64,000 nt of DNA from positions 2,341,501 to 2,405,500 of the forward strand of contig JAHQIY010000008.1 in the NCBI GenBank assembly GCA_019054805.1, read 5' to 3'. Source of the stretch: Brachionus manjavacas (Eukaryota; Rotifera; Eurotatoria; Ploima; Brachionidae). The notes below the pieces were generated by a model, which did no database searches, had not been told where the DNA came from, and saw nothing but the letters and a program-made list of their open reading frames with translations. Position numbers and translations under genes: made by a program. This document shows positions 13,001 through 28,000 of the stretch, in pieces; within the stretch, counting starts at the first letter, position 1; each line of letters begins with the position of its first letter.

Positions 13001-16000
13001 GTTACGGTCGAATTCTTTTGCCAAAATCATATTCAGTTCGGATGCAGTTTGAAGTTGATTTTTCATTTTAATCACCTTTTCCTCTTGTTCTTCTTTATCG
13101 ACCGTAGCTTCTTCAAAGTTTTGTGCCAAGTCTTTGAGACGAGCGTTCAATGCTTCGCTCTTGCGGTTCAAAGTGGTCAATTTTTGATCAGCTTCTTTGA
13201 CTTCTTTTTCTATTTCTTCGACCTTTTTGTGCAAAGGCTTCACATGCTTTATCATTAGTATATGATAGCGAAGAACACCTTTAATCCATTGGTTCAGTGT
13301 TCTCAGCGCTTCCAAGTGCAAACCAGTACGGCTTGACTCGTCTTTTGAATCATTTGAGTCTATTTTTTTGATCAAATCTTCTAAAAGTTTTATTGTGTTT
13401 TCGCTTATTTCTCTTTCGTCAAAAGACTGAAGTTCTTCGAGAAATCGATCTAAATTGGCCATTTGACGCTTGGCACCTTTTTGCCATGTGACATCAGCAG
13501 TTGGACTTTTCACTAAAAATCATTTAAATTTAAAATTAAGCTTAAATTATAAATACTTAAAAATTCATTAAGTTTTTATTCTATTTTTATATTATTTTTA
13601 ATAGGAATTAGCTTTAGCTGGTTAGCTGTAAAACCTATACCTAAAAGAATTGTAAAAAAACAACAACACCGGGTGTAAATCATAAACAATAACAAAAAGT
13701 CAATTTTTTTTTTCGATTTACTTATTACTGCTAACCTGAATTTAATTTTAACCCTTTTTCATCTAAAAGAAATCATCATCATTATTAAATTTTAACTCTC
13801 CAGACACATCCAAAAGTTGATGATTTTTTTTTTTAAATTTCTATAAAGAATTTAGTTTTTATAAATTAATTTTTTTTGCCATAAACAATTAAAAAAAATT
13901 AAAATAAAAGACCATTTTATACCAAATCAATCAATTTCTCTTTCAAAAAGAGACCAAAAAACTATCCAAAGTCAAAGTCCATACTTGACTTTGATTTCAT
14001 CACTTAAAAAAATTTGTCCTTTTTGACAATTTTCATGATTTACACCTTTTAGCTCGGTTCAGATAAACAAATAACTAAAAAGAATTAATTTATTTACAGA
14101 TCATGATTACTGCTGCTAGAATATCTTCCATTTTACTGTCGGGTTTCTGAATGCTTCTCAGTTCTTGGAGACTATTCATGTTAATATTTTGAATTAGTTT
14201 TTTTGTATTGGCCACAATTGCCACAGTTTTGTAAACATTTCGTTCATGAGCTGATTGATATTCAGGAAGAATCTGTAAATAAATTATTTAGCTGGTTGCA
14301 GATTTTTTGAAAATTTTATTAACCCTTTTTAATTGAACTGTTTTTTTAGTTTGCATGTTATGAACTTTGAGCTGTTGTTCGGTCATTGTCATGTCCTGAC
14401 CAATTTGCTGCAACATTTTATTAGTACTCTTTAAAAAAATTTATTTATCTTTTATTTTCTAGATAAAAGAAATCAATTACATTTATTCTTTCCTCAAGTA
14501 CCATGTTTTCCTGCTGCAACTGGACTAGTAATTTTTTAGCTGTACTATGCTGCTTTTGAATATTCTCGAGAAGTCTACATACATTTTTGTGTGAGTGCTC
14601 GATTTCATTGTATTTATTGATTAATAAATCTTTGAATCTAATTGAAAAATTAATTTCGTTTCTTTTCCAAAAAAAAATATTCTTTACTTTTCAACAAATT
14701 TTGTATATGTAATGTTGTTTAGGTGGGCCGATGCACTTGTATCATTTTCTCGAATTGAATTATGCATCGAAGCCAACAAGTGAGCTAAATTTTCTCGTGT
14801 TGAAGAGTCAAGCCATTTGATATCTAAAATGATTTTGTTAATAATTTTAAAATTTTAAAATTTTATCTATTTAATTTTTTATAATAAAATAGAATAGAAT
14901 TTTTTTTTCTCTTGTTCAATAAATTATTCAAGCTTTTGATAATTTTTTTCTTAAATTGATTACCTTTAAAGTGATATAAAGCATTATCAACTAATTGTTT
15001 CAGACTCCAATGCTGAATCCATATTAGTTCCATATTGTTAAATAAAGAGGGATTTTCAAGGCCTAGGTTTTGGAATTTTTTTGCATTTTCATTCAAAACA
15101 ATTACGATTCGGGTATTTTCCCGAATATTTCTATGATAAGAAAAAATTTTAAAATTTTTGAATTATAATCTTGAAATTTAAGTACTTAACAAAAAATTCC
15201 CATGCAGTTTCTCTAGTGTACACTAGGCCAGATTGAACGACCTGAGTTCGTATGGAATTAAGAATTGTGGTCTCTTCTTCAATTGTAAATAAATGCATGA
15301 CTTCTTCAGATATCAAAAATTCAGTGATATAAGCCAAAAATTCTTTCTGATCCATTTCTTCCTCTGTTAAACAAAGCATTACTTTTTCGCCCTTTAGCCC
15401 AAAAATAATAAAAGTGAAAAAACAGAATTTTATTTTTTTTACTCTTATTCCAGCTTTGTAATATGATGAAATAAGCCTAGTCTTGAGTTGCTGGAAAAAC
15501 GCCTCTTTACTATACATAAACTGACTTGCTTTAAATTGAACCAAGCTGTATTGCATTAGAGAGGCGACTAATTGCAGAATAAAAGGAGATATTCCACCAT
15601 CAGCTACAATACAACAATTTCCCGCAACACACTGTGTAGTATGACACAATCTAGATATCAACATTACTGTCGATTCATACAAAGGAATTGATATACGCTG
15701 GTTTTCTTTGTTGTACTCATTTACAGCTATTTGAATCAAATGTCTAATCTGAATTATGTCATCAGTTGGTTCGTATCCATCAATAAAAATATTAGAACCG
15801 TAGTTTGAGCTATTGGCAGTGTTTAGTCCAGCCATGACTATACCACTCTCGGTTTCCTTCAAATTCGAGTAGTAGACTTGGCGATTCAACAGGGCCAATT
15901 CATGCTGATCAGTAAAATTCATTTTGATTACAGTTTTGTAAGCCAGTTGGTATCTTTCAACATCTACAGTATCTATCATTCGTTGTCCGTATAACCAGTC

Positions 16001-19000
16001 ACATTCATGGTGCCACAGGAGCAGTATTTGTTTTTTACTACATTCAGGTGTTAATGACACACACATGTGTCTGAATAGAGAAGTCAAAGCTCGCAGAGTA
16101 AAAATATAATGCAATCTTTCCGATTTTTCAAGATAAAGTGAACGCATCTTGTGGTTCAAATCGATCGATGACTGAATTATATTTTTTAACACTGTCTGAA
16201 GACTCTTTAGTCTTCCAACAATTGCTGCATTTACCTTTTAAGTTAAATAAATTGAGTTTACATACATTACACGAATAAAACTTTGAGGAATAATAAATAT
16301 TTCTTCCTCTTACTTAAAAGTTGAGCCTTCGACAATGAGCGTATTTTTATAGCTAAATTTTCTTTTGTGTTCTTTGCTTAGTAATTCTTTACTTTGTTTC
16401 TGGCTAATTTAACAAATAAAAAAGCTTCTAACTTATTTTAATTCACCCGATTCCCTAAATCAGGGCTTATCCTGAAACGACAAAGCTCAAGACAGATTTT
16501 CTCCACAAAAATAAATAAAGGACCAAAGAACACAAAAAAAAATTTAGCATTAAAAATAAGCTCATTGTTAATCCATATAAAAGTTAGAGGAATCTACAGT
16601 TTCTTTTTTTTTAATATATTTTTCATTATTTAATCCTTTTTTTCTATTTTATCTTATTTAACTTTATTTTTAATTTTATTTATTTTTATTTTTTAATAAA
16701 GTGATCTAATCAGGGTCTATTAACAATTATTTTAATCAAATTAATAATTAAGTCAGCATCAATTTGATTCCTTTTTAATTATTTTTTTTTCGTTTTTAAA
16801 GAAATAAGGTTATTAATGATTTTAATTTAGCTTTTTGAAGATTGATTGCTGTTTAAAATACCGTTGAGACCTTAAGGCCTTACAATTTAAGCGGAAATAC
16901 TATAAAATAAAACGTATTCTTTTTCAAAGATAAAAAATACAAATAAAATAATTAGATCGGTACATTTATATATTCTTGTTTTAAAGGATATGCAAAAATG
17001 TTATTAAAATAAATTGAAATACCTTAGCATTGCTGGATTCGTTTTCAACATCGCCTATTAAGTGTCTATACAGTAGCTTGGTGTAAATTCCATGTATTTG
17101 AGCATTGCTAAAAAAAGAAACGATTTTAACAAAAAAAATTAAAATTTTAATTTTAGTAAGAAATACAGTTTTAAACCAGAAATTTAAAAAAATGAATTCA
17201 ATTCTATAAAACCTTGGTTGAACTCATTTTTTCTGATTTTTAACTCAAAAAGAATTAAATTAAACAAAAGTAAATCTATTTTTTATAAAAAATGAATTGA
17301 CATAATCTTGAATTTTTAATTATTTAAAATTTTTGTATTTAGAATATTTTTAGAAGACTTTAAAAAAAAAATTAGCTTTACACTAACAATTCGAAAATTG
17401 AATTCAAATTTTAAAATTAACATCAAAAAATTTGAATCAAGATAAAATCTCACTTAATTTTCTGCTTTCAGCTAATGGAAAATGTCAAATTAAAAGTAAA
17501 ACAAATATAAATATCACAAATATTTCATTTATTCCTATAAAATTAACTAAATATTCAATTTGACTTTGATTTCTTTACCATAGTCAAATTGAATATTTAG
17601 TTAATTATTTAGTTAATTGTAAGCAAAATAAAAATACTGAATCTGCTAAATATTTATTTTTTTGACTCGTCTTTCATCCCGTTAGCTTTTAAAAATGAAA
17701 CTGAAATTACAGTTAATACTTAACTAGGTGAATTTTTTTAAATTTACATTTTAGAAATAACCAGCTCCTTGAAAATTTAGCACCCTTTTTTTTTAGGCAA
17801 AAAAAAGGAAAAAATTAAAAAAATTATGTTTCTTTTTCTATTGATATTAAAAATACTCAATTTAATTTAGGATTTTGGTTTTTGTTCAAGTAAATCTTAG
17901 AAAAGTCATAATCATATGATTTTTTTCAGAATCACAACAATCAAAGGTAAATTAGCAAAAATTTTACTTTGGAAAATGCTGGGCAACAACATGGAAGTGC
18001 TTAAGAACTTTGTTCGATACAGAATTTGAAGGTGAGTAAACTCGAGTATTAAATGTACTTATGTAAGTAATGTTTTTAGTTTTTTGCCATTTCTTGTTAG
18101 CAAAGTCGTAGATTCTTTGAGTGTCTAAATGCTGACGCAAAAATTCCACAGCTGTTTGTCTATTATACTCATTTACTTCTGCTTGGTGTATATCATCAAT
18201 AAAACAATACATTCTCTTATTACCCTTTGGAACGTAATACGAGCTGTGCACCCAAGAGAGGTGGTGGTTAATTCTTTTCTGTAAATATGCACTGTTTGTC
18301 AACCGATTTGAATTGATTGTGATGTAAAAAAGTTCTGTCAAATCACCGGAACATGAAGTTTTGAGTTTGTCTGAAATCAAGGATGTCTTTCCAGTACCGG
18401 CTTCTCCGACAATCATAAAAGATTCGTCCAAATTCATCATTATATCAAGCATTGAGCTCAAAAACATAGTGCTTGATGTATGAACAAAAATGTTTAATGG
18501 TATGCCCTGATGGACAGGACAACTAAAGGTGGGTATATTTTCAGACCATAGTTGAAATTGATGCGAATCAATATCATAAAAGTACTCATAAATCTTTTTT
18601 TTTATATTTTAATAAAATTAAGATAATTAAATAAAATTTAAGTTACTGGTCCTTCGTTAGGATACTTATTCAAAAATGACTTAGACCATGAATCAAAAGC
18701 TTCTCTACCTTCTTGAGTCATCGCTGCTGTTATTCCACTTGCAACACAATATTGGCTGATTCCAGCTATATCAATTTCATCCCAACGATCATTATTCTTT
18801 ATCATGCTCTAAAAATTAATATTTAAAAAAAATATTTTTCTTATTTCGATCATTTTTACTTTGAGAATAGAAAGGACTAGTCTAACTTTGGATTCGAATG
18901 TAACTGGTAGGACATCCGAGTAGAAATAAGAATTTAAAGAAATTTCTGATTTTACAAGCCTTAATTGACTTATAAGTTCAATTTTCAGCTTAGACAAGCT

Positions 19001-22000
19001 AGATTGGGATCCATAGTTCATTGATTGAAATGTGGACTCAATTAAATGTTCCCATGTGATCATATTTTCGTTTAAAAATAAAAGATTCGAAGTGGAAATT
19101 ACACTCGGACTCAAATTTGATAGATCATCAGACTTTTAGATAAAATTAGCCTCTAATTTTACAAAAAAATATTTCATAAAAATCTTACTTCCCAAACAAG
19201 TTTTAGTTTATTTAAATTTAATTCAGTTTTTTCACTATTTTGATTCAAAAATAAATGTTCATTGGTAAATAATGACTCGAAAAGATAAAAATTATCTGTT
19301 GAGCTCTAAAGAATAAAAAATTTAAAAAATTTTAAAATTTTACTTATGAAAATTACCTCTCCAACTACATGTAAAAGATTGAAGTCGGAATTTTTTTCAA
19401 AATTTCTCAATGTATTGGGTATCAGACCTTCTTTGAGCGATCTTAAATATTTAAAAAAGTAAATACTTAGGAAAATGAATTATTATTTTATTACCCCGAT
19501 TTTGAAGCTGAATGTCCGAAAAGATCGCTATTTGAATAGCTATTGATAAATACATGTTGATAATCAAACCCGTAGCCTAGCTCAGCGAAGGCGGCGATGG
19601 CTGTCTTTAACAAAGATGTTTTACCAATACCACTTTTCCCAATCAACAAAAGCTTTTGTCAAATATAAATTAAAAAGAAAAAAAATAACTAAAATTAAAC
19701 CATACATTTTTAAATGTGAAAAGATTTTCTATTATGCAAACAACTTTGGTTTGAAATAAAACTGACGGTGCCAGTTTTAACTTATTGGTAGCTAAAACAA
19801 CAGCATCTGGTATGTTGTTCAACTTTATCTTATCCTCAATCTGCATGACTGTTTCTTTTTCGAAAAATATTGGCAAATTCAAAAAATTTACTCCTTAAAA
19901 TACAAATTAAAAATTATGAGTTTGATGAAAAATTATAGAAATTAAATTTAAAATTTTTTAAAGATGTTCTTGAAAAAAGGCTTTTTTAATAATTTAATAT
20001 GATGATTATTATGTTGTTAATTCAAAACATCATATTTTTTTTTAATGTCCATTTTAAATCGCCTTTCTTGCGTAAAAAAGATAGTGTTATTTTCATATAT
20101 TCTATTTAAATGGATTAATAGATTTCAGCCTGTTTTTTAAATTTTTTTACTAATTAAAAAAGATTTTTTTAATTATCTTATGCAAAATTTAAAATTTTTG
20201 TATTCTTTTTTAAAGGAAATCAAAGAAATAGTAAGAAAAGAGCTAAATTTAAAATAATGCCAAAAATGAGTAAAAAATATATGATTCACTTTTTAGACTT
20301 TTTTCTATTATAACTCACCTTAGAATTAATAAAAAAGATCTACGAAATTAATTAAATATCAAAAAAAATTTATAAGGAATAAAAGTATCTTGATTAAATC
20401 AATCTATGTTTTGAATTATTTTATCAGTAATAATCCTTTTTTATTTTCTTAAATCAAAATTTTAAAATATAATTTGAGATGTTGATAATTTTTATAAAAT
20501 AGATAATTAAAAATATTGATCAATTATAGAAGGGACTAAAATAAAATTAGTTGCATTTTTTTGATTCAGATCTTGTGGGTTTATCGAAAGAAAATATTTT
20601 GATAAAGGTAAAATATTAAGCCGTCATATCAATGATTTAATCGTCATATAAAAAAAATTGATTGTCATGTAAAAATTAAGGGAGACAGGACAGAGCCTGG
20701 TTTAGGGATTCGGGTATACTGTAGATTAGAGAACTACTAGTCAAAATTAAAATTAATAGTTAAACTTTAAATCCAATCCATCCATCTGACGATATTATTT
20801 AATTTCAAATGACAATTTAATTATTAATTTGACGGGTTTATAATAATCCATCCTTTGAAAAATACCTGATAAAATCATCAGTGTCGTTTAAAAGTTCCAA
20901 ATTGTCATCAAAAATTTCAAGTCATTAAAAAAGTCTTTGCCTTGGACTTGACTTGTGACTTTTAAACAACTCTGAAATTATACATCAACTTTTAAATATC
21001 TCAATATAATTTAATTTCGAATATTTTCAACAAATCCACATAATATAAATTAAAATTTTCAAAAGAATCCTACAGATAGATTGCTAAAAAAGCTTTCGAT
21101 ATCCAACAATCAACAAAAAAAAAACATTCCTTTAAAAATGCAACACAACATTTTTAAATTCGACTGCAATTATAAAATTTATTTAATGGCTTCCGAAAAT
21201 TATTGGCAATTTTGTTTTTTTTATTTTTTAAAATTGATTCACTAAATGATTATTATTTTAATTTAGATTAAACACTTTTTAATATTTTATTATTACTCAG
21301 TAGAAAATAGAAGAAAAAACTTACCATTTTCGAGTAAAAATTCGTTCCTGTATGCGATTTTAATTTCTGGCCAAACTGATCTGAAATAATTGAACAACAT
21401 TCGACCACTGTTTTTATCTAGCCGTGGAAGAATATAATTGCTTAACACTTGAACAATGGATTCTTGCTCCACTTAAAAAATAAATTTTTCACTCAATGCA
21501 TAAATTTTAAGTAAAAAAAAGCTAAAATAGATAACTATTGATTGACCACAGCTTTAGCATAATATCAAAAATATTACCAAACTCTTTTGTAATGAATCAA
21601 AACCTGTAGAAATCATGAAAATACCTTTATCTGGAGATGGTTGAGAATCATTTTCATCATTCTTTAATGCTTTAGTGTTAATCAAATAGCTAGCTTCTCT
21701 GATCAAAAAAGAAAGCAAGTGAGGGTCAAGAAGCGAAAAGTTTTGATCTTGAAAAAAAAATTATTTTAATCAAAATTTGGTTTTTAAAAAAAACATTACA
21801 GCTTTTTTTGGCATTCGACTGTAGCATGCTGTTGTATATTTTGACTATACGCAATATTTCATTTGAAAGTAAATCACTTTGAGAGAATCCATTTGACATA
21901 AGATTTAAGTTAAGATAATTTTTTAAATTTTCAAAATCAGATTTAATCAGTCGGAATTTTTCGAACAAATCCTTTGAAATAAGATTGAAGTAATGGTCAA

Positions 22001-25000
22001 TTTTGGTGATTCGCATCGAATCAATATGAGAAGTGATGCTGGAATAATTGGAAGGTTCGATGGTAGCAAAATATGTGAAAGTTCCATTTTTTAAGACTAG
22101 CGATGTTGTATAAGGATCATTGTTTATAACTATAGAGTCCTTTCGCTCATTTACCTGTGTCAGGACATTTGACAATGCGCTCATTAGCTGAACAGACAAG
22201 TTGTTTAAATTCATAAATGTAATCCAATAACCTGATATAACCATAGCTTTACAAATATTATTAAGTGAATCATTAGTCGTGTACTCGGAGCAAAGATAAA
22301 AATTATTTTCATAGCCTAAAAATTGACTCAAACATCTAAGAAGACTTTTATTCTAAAAAAAAAAAAATAAAGATTCAAAAAAAATTAATTTGATATCACT
22401 TTTTTTCCGTGTAAAAGGGAGCTTGATTTTGATTGAATTATGTTAACCAAATGGGTTAAAATCACTTCAACTTGTTTAGACTGATAGATTAGTGAACATT
22501 CGTCGTCATTGTGACAAGAAAAGTACTGAAAACCATAATTAATTTCAAAATTAAGAATTTTAATTGTAACTTTAGTGTCAGTGTCTTTGACAAAATAAAA
22601 TTTTGGCGTTTCTAACCACTGAATCGAGTCTATATTCAGATTTTTAGTTATTATCTCTGTTATTAAATTTTTGTAGTAAATGAAAATTTTGATAATTAAA
22701 TTAAATTTTTCATTCTGTTCGGAGCTCATGATAATAGCCGATTTATCATCTGTTTTTTCTTCATTCTGCTCATTTGATTCACTTGAGTTGTTCCTGAATT
22801 GATAAGAATTTAGCTGCTTGTTATAAAATCCAATCAAGTCTACAACTTTAGCCTCTAATTTCTTAATAAAAAAAATTAAAAAAAACTTTAAATTCTTAAA
22901 ATTTTTAACCAACCTTAAGATCGTCAATTTTAGATTCTTTTAGGCATTTTTCAATTTGATTAGTCATTAAAATTCTCAAGCTTAGTTCGATTATTTGTCT
23001 TGTATGCTGGAATAACCAGGAAAATACCGATTGACTTGAAGGAAACTCATTGTTCTCATTGATTGAAGGAAGTGGCCGATTTTGAGCTATGTTGTAATTA
23101 AATGTATGAAAAATTATCAATTTAATAAAAAAAAAGTACATTGAAGCTTAGTTTCAGATGCCTTTGGATCACTTTTAGCAGAATTTGCATTAAATGGAGG
23201 TGGATTTCCGTTAAGGGAAAGTTCTAGTAAAAATTTAAGAGATTCTGGTATGGCCCTTTCAATTGTATTGATAAATTCTTCGATTCCGCCTTTAAATAGA
23301 ACAGGCTAAAGGAATTAAAAAAAAAATTTTAACATCAATATTTCAAATTTTTGTTTGACTTTTTAAATACATTTTTAAATTGAAAAAATTCATCATTTCT
23401 TCCGATGCAACCAGTGATCTTTTTTTCTCCACTAGTTACTTCACTTATTTCCACTGCCTTTATCTCGTTAAATACGCGACAAATGTTCTCAGACAAACTT
23501 TCCAAATTCGAACCACAGCACAACACTTCAAGCATGTCTTCGTCAGTTAATAAATACAACCTGGGACATTTAGATCGCTTTTTGGACATTTCACCGATCA
23601 AAGATTCATAGCATGTTTCTAAGTTATGATGCAGATGCTTCAAAATATTTAAAATATCTAAAAAATGAATTTTCAAAAAATTTTTATTCCAGTAAGTTCA
23701 GCCAAACAGAATGATTTTACTTACTTTTTCGTTGACAACATTTAAGAATGTTAGGATTTCGATGTGTGGCTTTCATCAGAGTTCTAAAGTCTTTATCAGT
23801 TTTGTAAAAATTAGTCGAATCTTGTGGCAAGATTGTATGAATCTCGTATGATGAATAAATCTAAAATTTTATTCATTAAAAAAAAAATATTTAAATCTTT
23901 TAATTTACTGGTTCCAAGCGTTTCCATTTAAGCTGAACCTTGTTCCATTCATACAAAATAGCTTCGATATTTTGCAATGTATTCTGCCATTTAATTATTT
24001 CATCATAAAACGAGCCTGCTGATTGATTTTGCAATAGCTCCTCAAGTACTATTTGATGATGTTCTAATTCTGCAAAAAGTTGTTCTGCATTTTCAAACAG
24101 GTAAACTGGATCGTTTTCCTTTAAATGAAATTTAAAAATAAGTAAAAAAAAACAAACTAATTTTACAGATAAAGGTTCGACTCCTATTAAAGATTGTGGT
24201 AAAGAACCAATACTGAGACGCTTTGTGCTTTTCGTGGACATAGTAGGGAACATTCCAATACGAGATTGTGATGATCTGCGATCATGAGATGATTTATCCT
24301 AAAATTAAACTTCAATCTAAATTCAGCAACCAAAATATAAAAATACGTCTTCTTCATTTAGAATCTTATCTGATGATTCCGATCTGGGATACACATAAAC
24401 TTTTAAACTAAATACTTTGCTCAGCCATATTTCTTCGTAAGTTTTAATGGTTTGTTCAATACTCAAATCTTTGACAGCCTTTTGGACAATAAATTTAACC
24501 TCTTCAACATGACCATGCAAATTTAGATCCAACAATTGACCAAAGGTGAGCATTTTCAAAGTTTCATTATCAACTAAATTAGTTCCGCCAGAAATACGTA
24601 TCAATTGCTTCCAGTGTCTAGTTCTCATTGCCGGATTAGCTATCTCTTCAATAATGGGTAAGCAATTCTAAAATTTAAAAATAATCAAAATTTATCATTG
24701 ATTAAAAAATCAGAAAAAAAATCAACTTTTATGTTATTTATATCAGCTACAGTCCCAGTGTAAGCGTCCCAGACATGAGCTTCTACTGGCAAGTTTTCCA
24801 GCATTTCTAACTGCTTGTCGGTTTCCTCTTGAGCCAATTTTATATTCACTTTTTGCCATCTAATCGATTTCCATTCATTGTGTCGGCAGCGTATGTCTCT
24901 TTGATTTTGTTTTTTATTAAATTTAATTATTTCACTTTTTAATAAAATTCTCACTTGATTGTTTTCCAAGTTTGTTTTAGAATAATAAGGGTAGCTTTTG

Positions 25001-28000
25001 ATTGAATTAAAATCCCGAAATCAACCACATCGGATTCAAGAAGTTCCTGAAGTTGTTTTAGATCCTCAGCTTGGTTTTGTAGACTGTCATATTTTTCATT
25101 AAAAGAGTCTATTAATTTAAATGCTCGCTCATATTCGCATCCCCTGTCAAACACGTACGAGCTTAGTATATCATTTAACAAATTGTTAATCACTGTTGAA
25201 AATTTTTTTAAATCCTAAGCAATTTGAATTAGAAAAATAGATAAAATTTAATTCGAAAGCTACTTCAATGATGATTTTTGATTCTTCTTGAATTGTGGGC
25301 CCAAGTCTTTGTTTTGCCAAAGTAACTTTGGACTTTAAATTGGTCCATCTGACTGGAGTACTGTTGAATTTGGCCTCCAAATCTACGACATCTAATCGCT
25401 TGTACTTCTTAAGCAAGTTCAATGTTCGCTTCATTAGCTCAAATTTAACTTCCATTTCCTGCTGTTTGGACGAAACTTCATTGAACATGCGCATGATTTT
25501 CATAAATGTGGCTGTATCTCTTTCTTCGCCTGTAATTTTTTCAATATCAGGCTCCATTCTTTTCAAAAATTGGTCCAACTCATTCAGTGTTGTTTTTATC
25601 TTTAAAAATTCAGTTGCATTAAGAATTCTAGATTTTGTTTTTAAAATTAATAAAAAAAGTAATCAATTAATTACTTGATCAGATAAAAAACTGGTAAATT
25701 TCCATATTAGTTTATTGGTAATAGTAATCAAAACATCGATGGTAGGCTGTAGTTTGACTCTTATCCAATCTACATCCTGGTAGCTCTGTAAAACTTTGAT
25801 TTTTTCTTGAGCGTTCTTATTAAAAAAATTTCAAATTTTTTTTAATTTAAATTTAATACAAATTCATACCACATAAACTGCAATTTCAGTATTAAAGTCT
25901 TCCAAAAGTGGGGTGGATGTGTTTTCTTTTTCTTGTTTAGACATACTTTGGTAGTAGGGAGACAAAAATGTTCGCTCGATATTTGCTATTGCTTCTGGAG
26001 TAAGAACACTTCCAAGCGAAGCAATGCTCCTTAAAAAAAAATGTTATAATTTTTTATTTGATTTTTAATTAAAAACTACTTTGCCACATTTCTGTTACTC
26101 ATAAAATTTTTAGACGGTGGTCGTGGATTTTTCGATCCAGATAATGAAGCAATTCCTTTCAAAAAGTTAACAAATGTTTCGTGAATATCCGCTGTCCACA
26201 AAAAACTAAATCCATTAAAGTAGTCAAATATTTTCTTGCAATCACTACATGCTTTTTCAATTGAGGAATTTATTTTGTTAACCATTTCATAGATAGTTTC
26301 ATCGCGAGCCACCAATTGATCATAATTATTCTAGAAATAACCAAAAATATATTTATTTAAACAATTTGATAAAATCTTTAATTAAAAATAGTACTCTATT
26401 TTTTCCCAAAACTTGCATGTAACTACCACGTGAAATAAACGTATTTATAAAATCAAACAAAATCTCTTGCAAATTTTTAACATGGCTATTTTCATCTAAT
26501 GGAGGATTGAACAACAATTTTGAATCGATAAGCTCAAGATTGATACAAACAAACGGAGTCTTTAATTCCTTTAAAATTTGAAACCTAAAATAAAATAAGT
26601 TACAAAAAATTTATTTTTACTTCCAGATCTGTCATTGAATTGAGCATATTTTTTAAACTTGACAAAGAGGAAATTCTGAATCCACTAAAAATTATTTCAT
26701 TCATATAGTTTAGATATTCTTGCCAGCCCGGTGATGCCTCGCTGATCCCAACAGCCTCCAAGGTCGACGAAATCAATAAATGAATCTTATTTCCGCCTCT
26801 TGTAATCTCTTTTTTGAAAGCATTGTGTAATTCCCTATTTATAGAAGTTTATTTAATATAAACCAAAAAAATTTACTTAAAATTACATTTGTTTTTCTTC
26901 AAGCTCTTTGGCGCCTTGGCTCAAGCTAAGGTCTCTTTGCATAAAAACATCTGACTTGAAATCACACCAATCATTTACTATTGTGTAAATTTCCTTTGAA
27001 TTTGATTGACAAAGTTCCAAATTTTGGTAAACATCGGTACATATTACCGAATGAGCATTTTCGATATAATCAGGTATTTCTACCGTATTCCATGTAACAT
27101 TTAGAATACCTTGTTCAACAATCTTTAAGAAAAAAAATATGATTTTAAGTTTTGAAATTTTTTTTGTAAATTTTACACTATCAATTTTGGCAAGACGAAA
27201 TTCAAAAAGAGGTTGTTCCTCGTTTTGAATATTCTTCATGATTAAATTGTATTTATCAGCAATTGAATGCATCCTAGTTGCGTATAGTCTCAGCTTGTTT
27301 TCATCCTTTAATTGACTAAATTTGTCTTTTAGAACATCAGTTAAGTCCAAATTAAACGGTGGCATTTCTAAATAGTGAATTTCTTTGAGAAATTTTTCCA
27401 ATTCGAAATCAAAATTGACTTCTATTGAGCTTGGTCTCTTGGCCAGAAGTTCATCAAGAGAGGAATTTTTCAAAACTGTTTGTTGTAGTTTATCAGTCAA
27501 AGACTCTGTAATAGATAATTCCCATTTTTTAAAAGTATCATTTTTACTTCTAAAATCAAAAATTGCATAATTTTATAAATTGTAAAAAATTATAAACACA
27601 AACTTTTCGATCATATCAAGTGTACTTTTGTAAGTTTCTCTTAAATTGTAACCAAGATCGCCTTGCAATAAATTCGGATATAAATGACTAAATTTTTCCA
27701 TTGGTACTTTAATTCGCTGTTCCAGGCCATGATACCAGAAACACTTGTTGACAATATTGGGCATTACTGATTGAACTTCTTCTGTACTATTTGCCAATTG
27801 CTTTACATTACTAAACTCTTTAAGCATCTCGTTCATTAACCAGACATACTCGGATGACAGATGAGTCTAATTTTTTGAACAAAAATTAATTTAATTATTA
27901 TTTTAGATTTTTTATTTAGATTTTTTAGACAAAATTTTAAATGTGTTCTTTAGATCTTCTTTTTTGTTGAAGACAACTCAAAAGTAAAAATAATTTAAAA

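Noticed and set aside
12391..13258. Plus-strand ORFs at 12391-12647 and 12995-13258.
   Set aside because: These are antisense shadows of the acidic insert and stalk exons of dynein, rich in Phe, Leu and Ser from complementing Lys/Glu codons.
22385..22400. Loss of the AAA1 P-loop explained by a mis-drawn exon boundary.
   Set aside because: The donor GTGATATC after HGKK and the acceptor before NKSLL are the only sites giving phase 0, and neither readthrough nor the short intron sequence encodes a GxxGxGK motif. Walker B is lost independently inside one exon.
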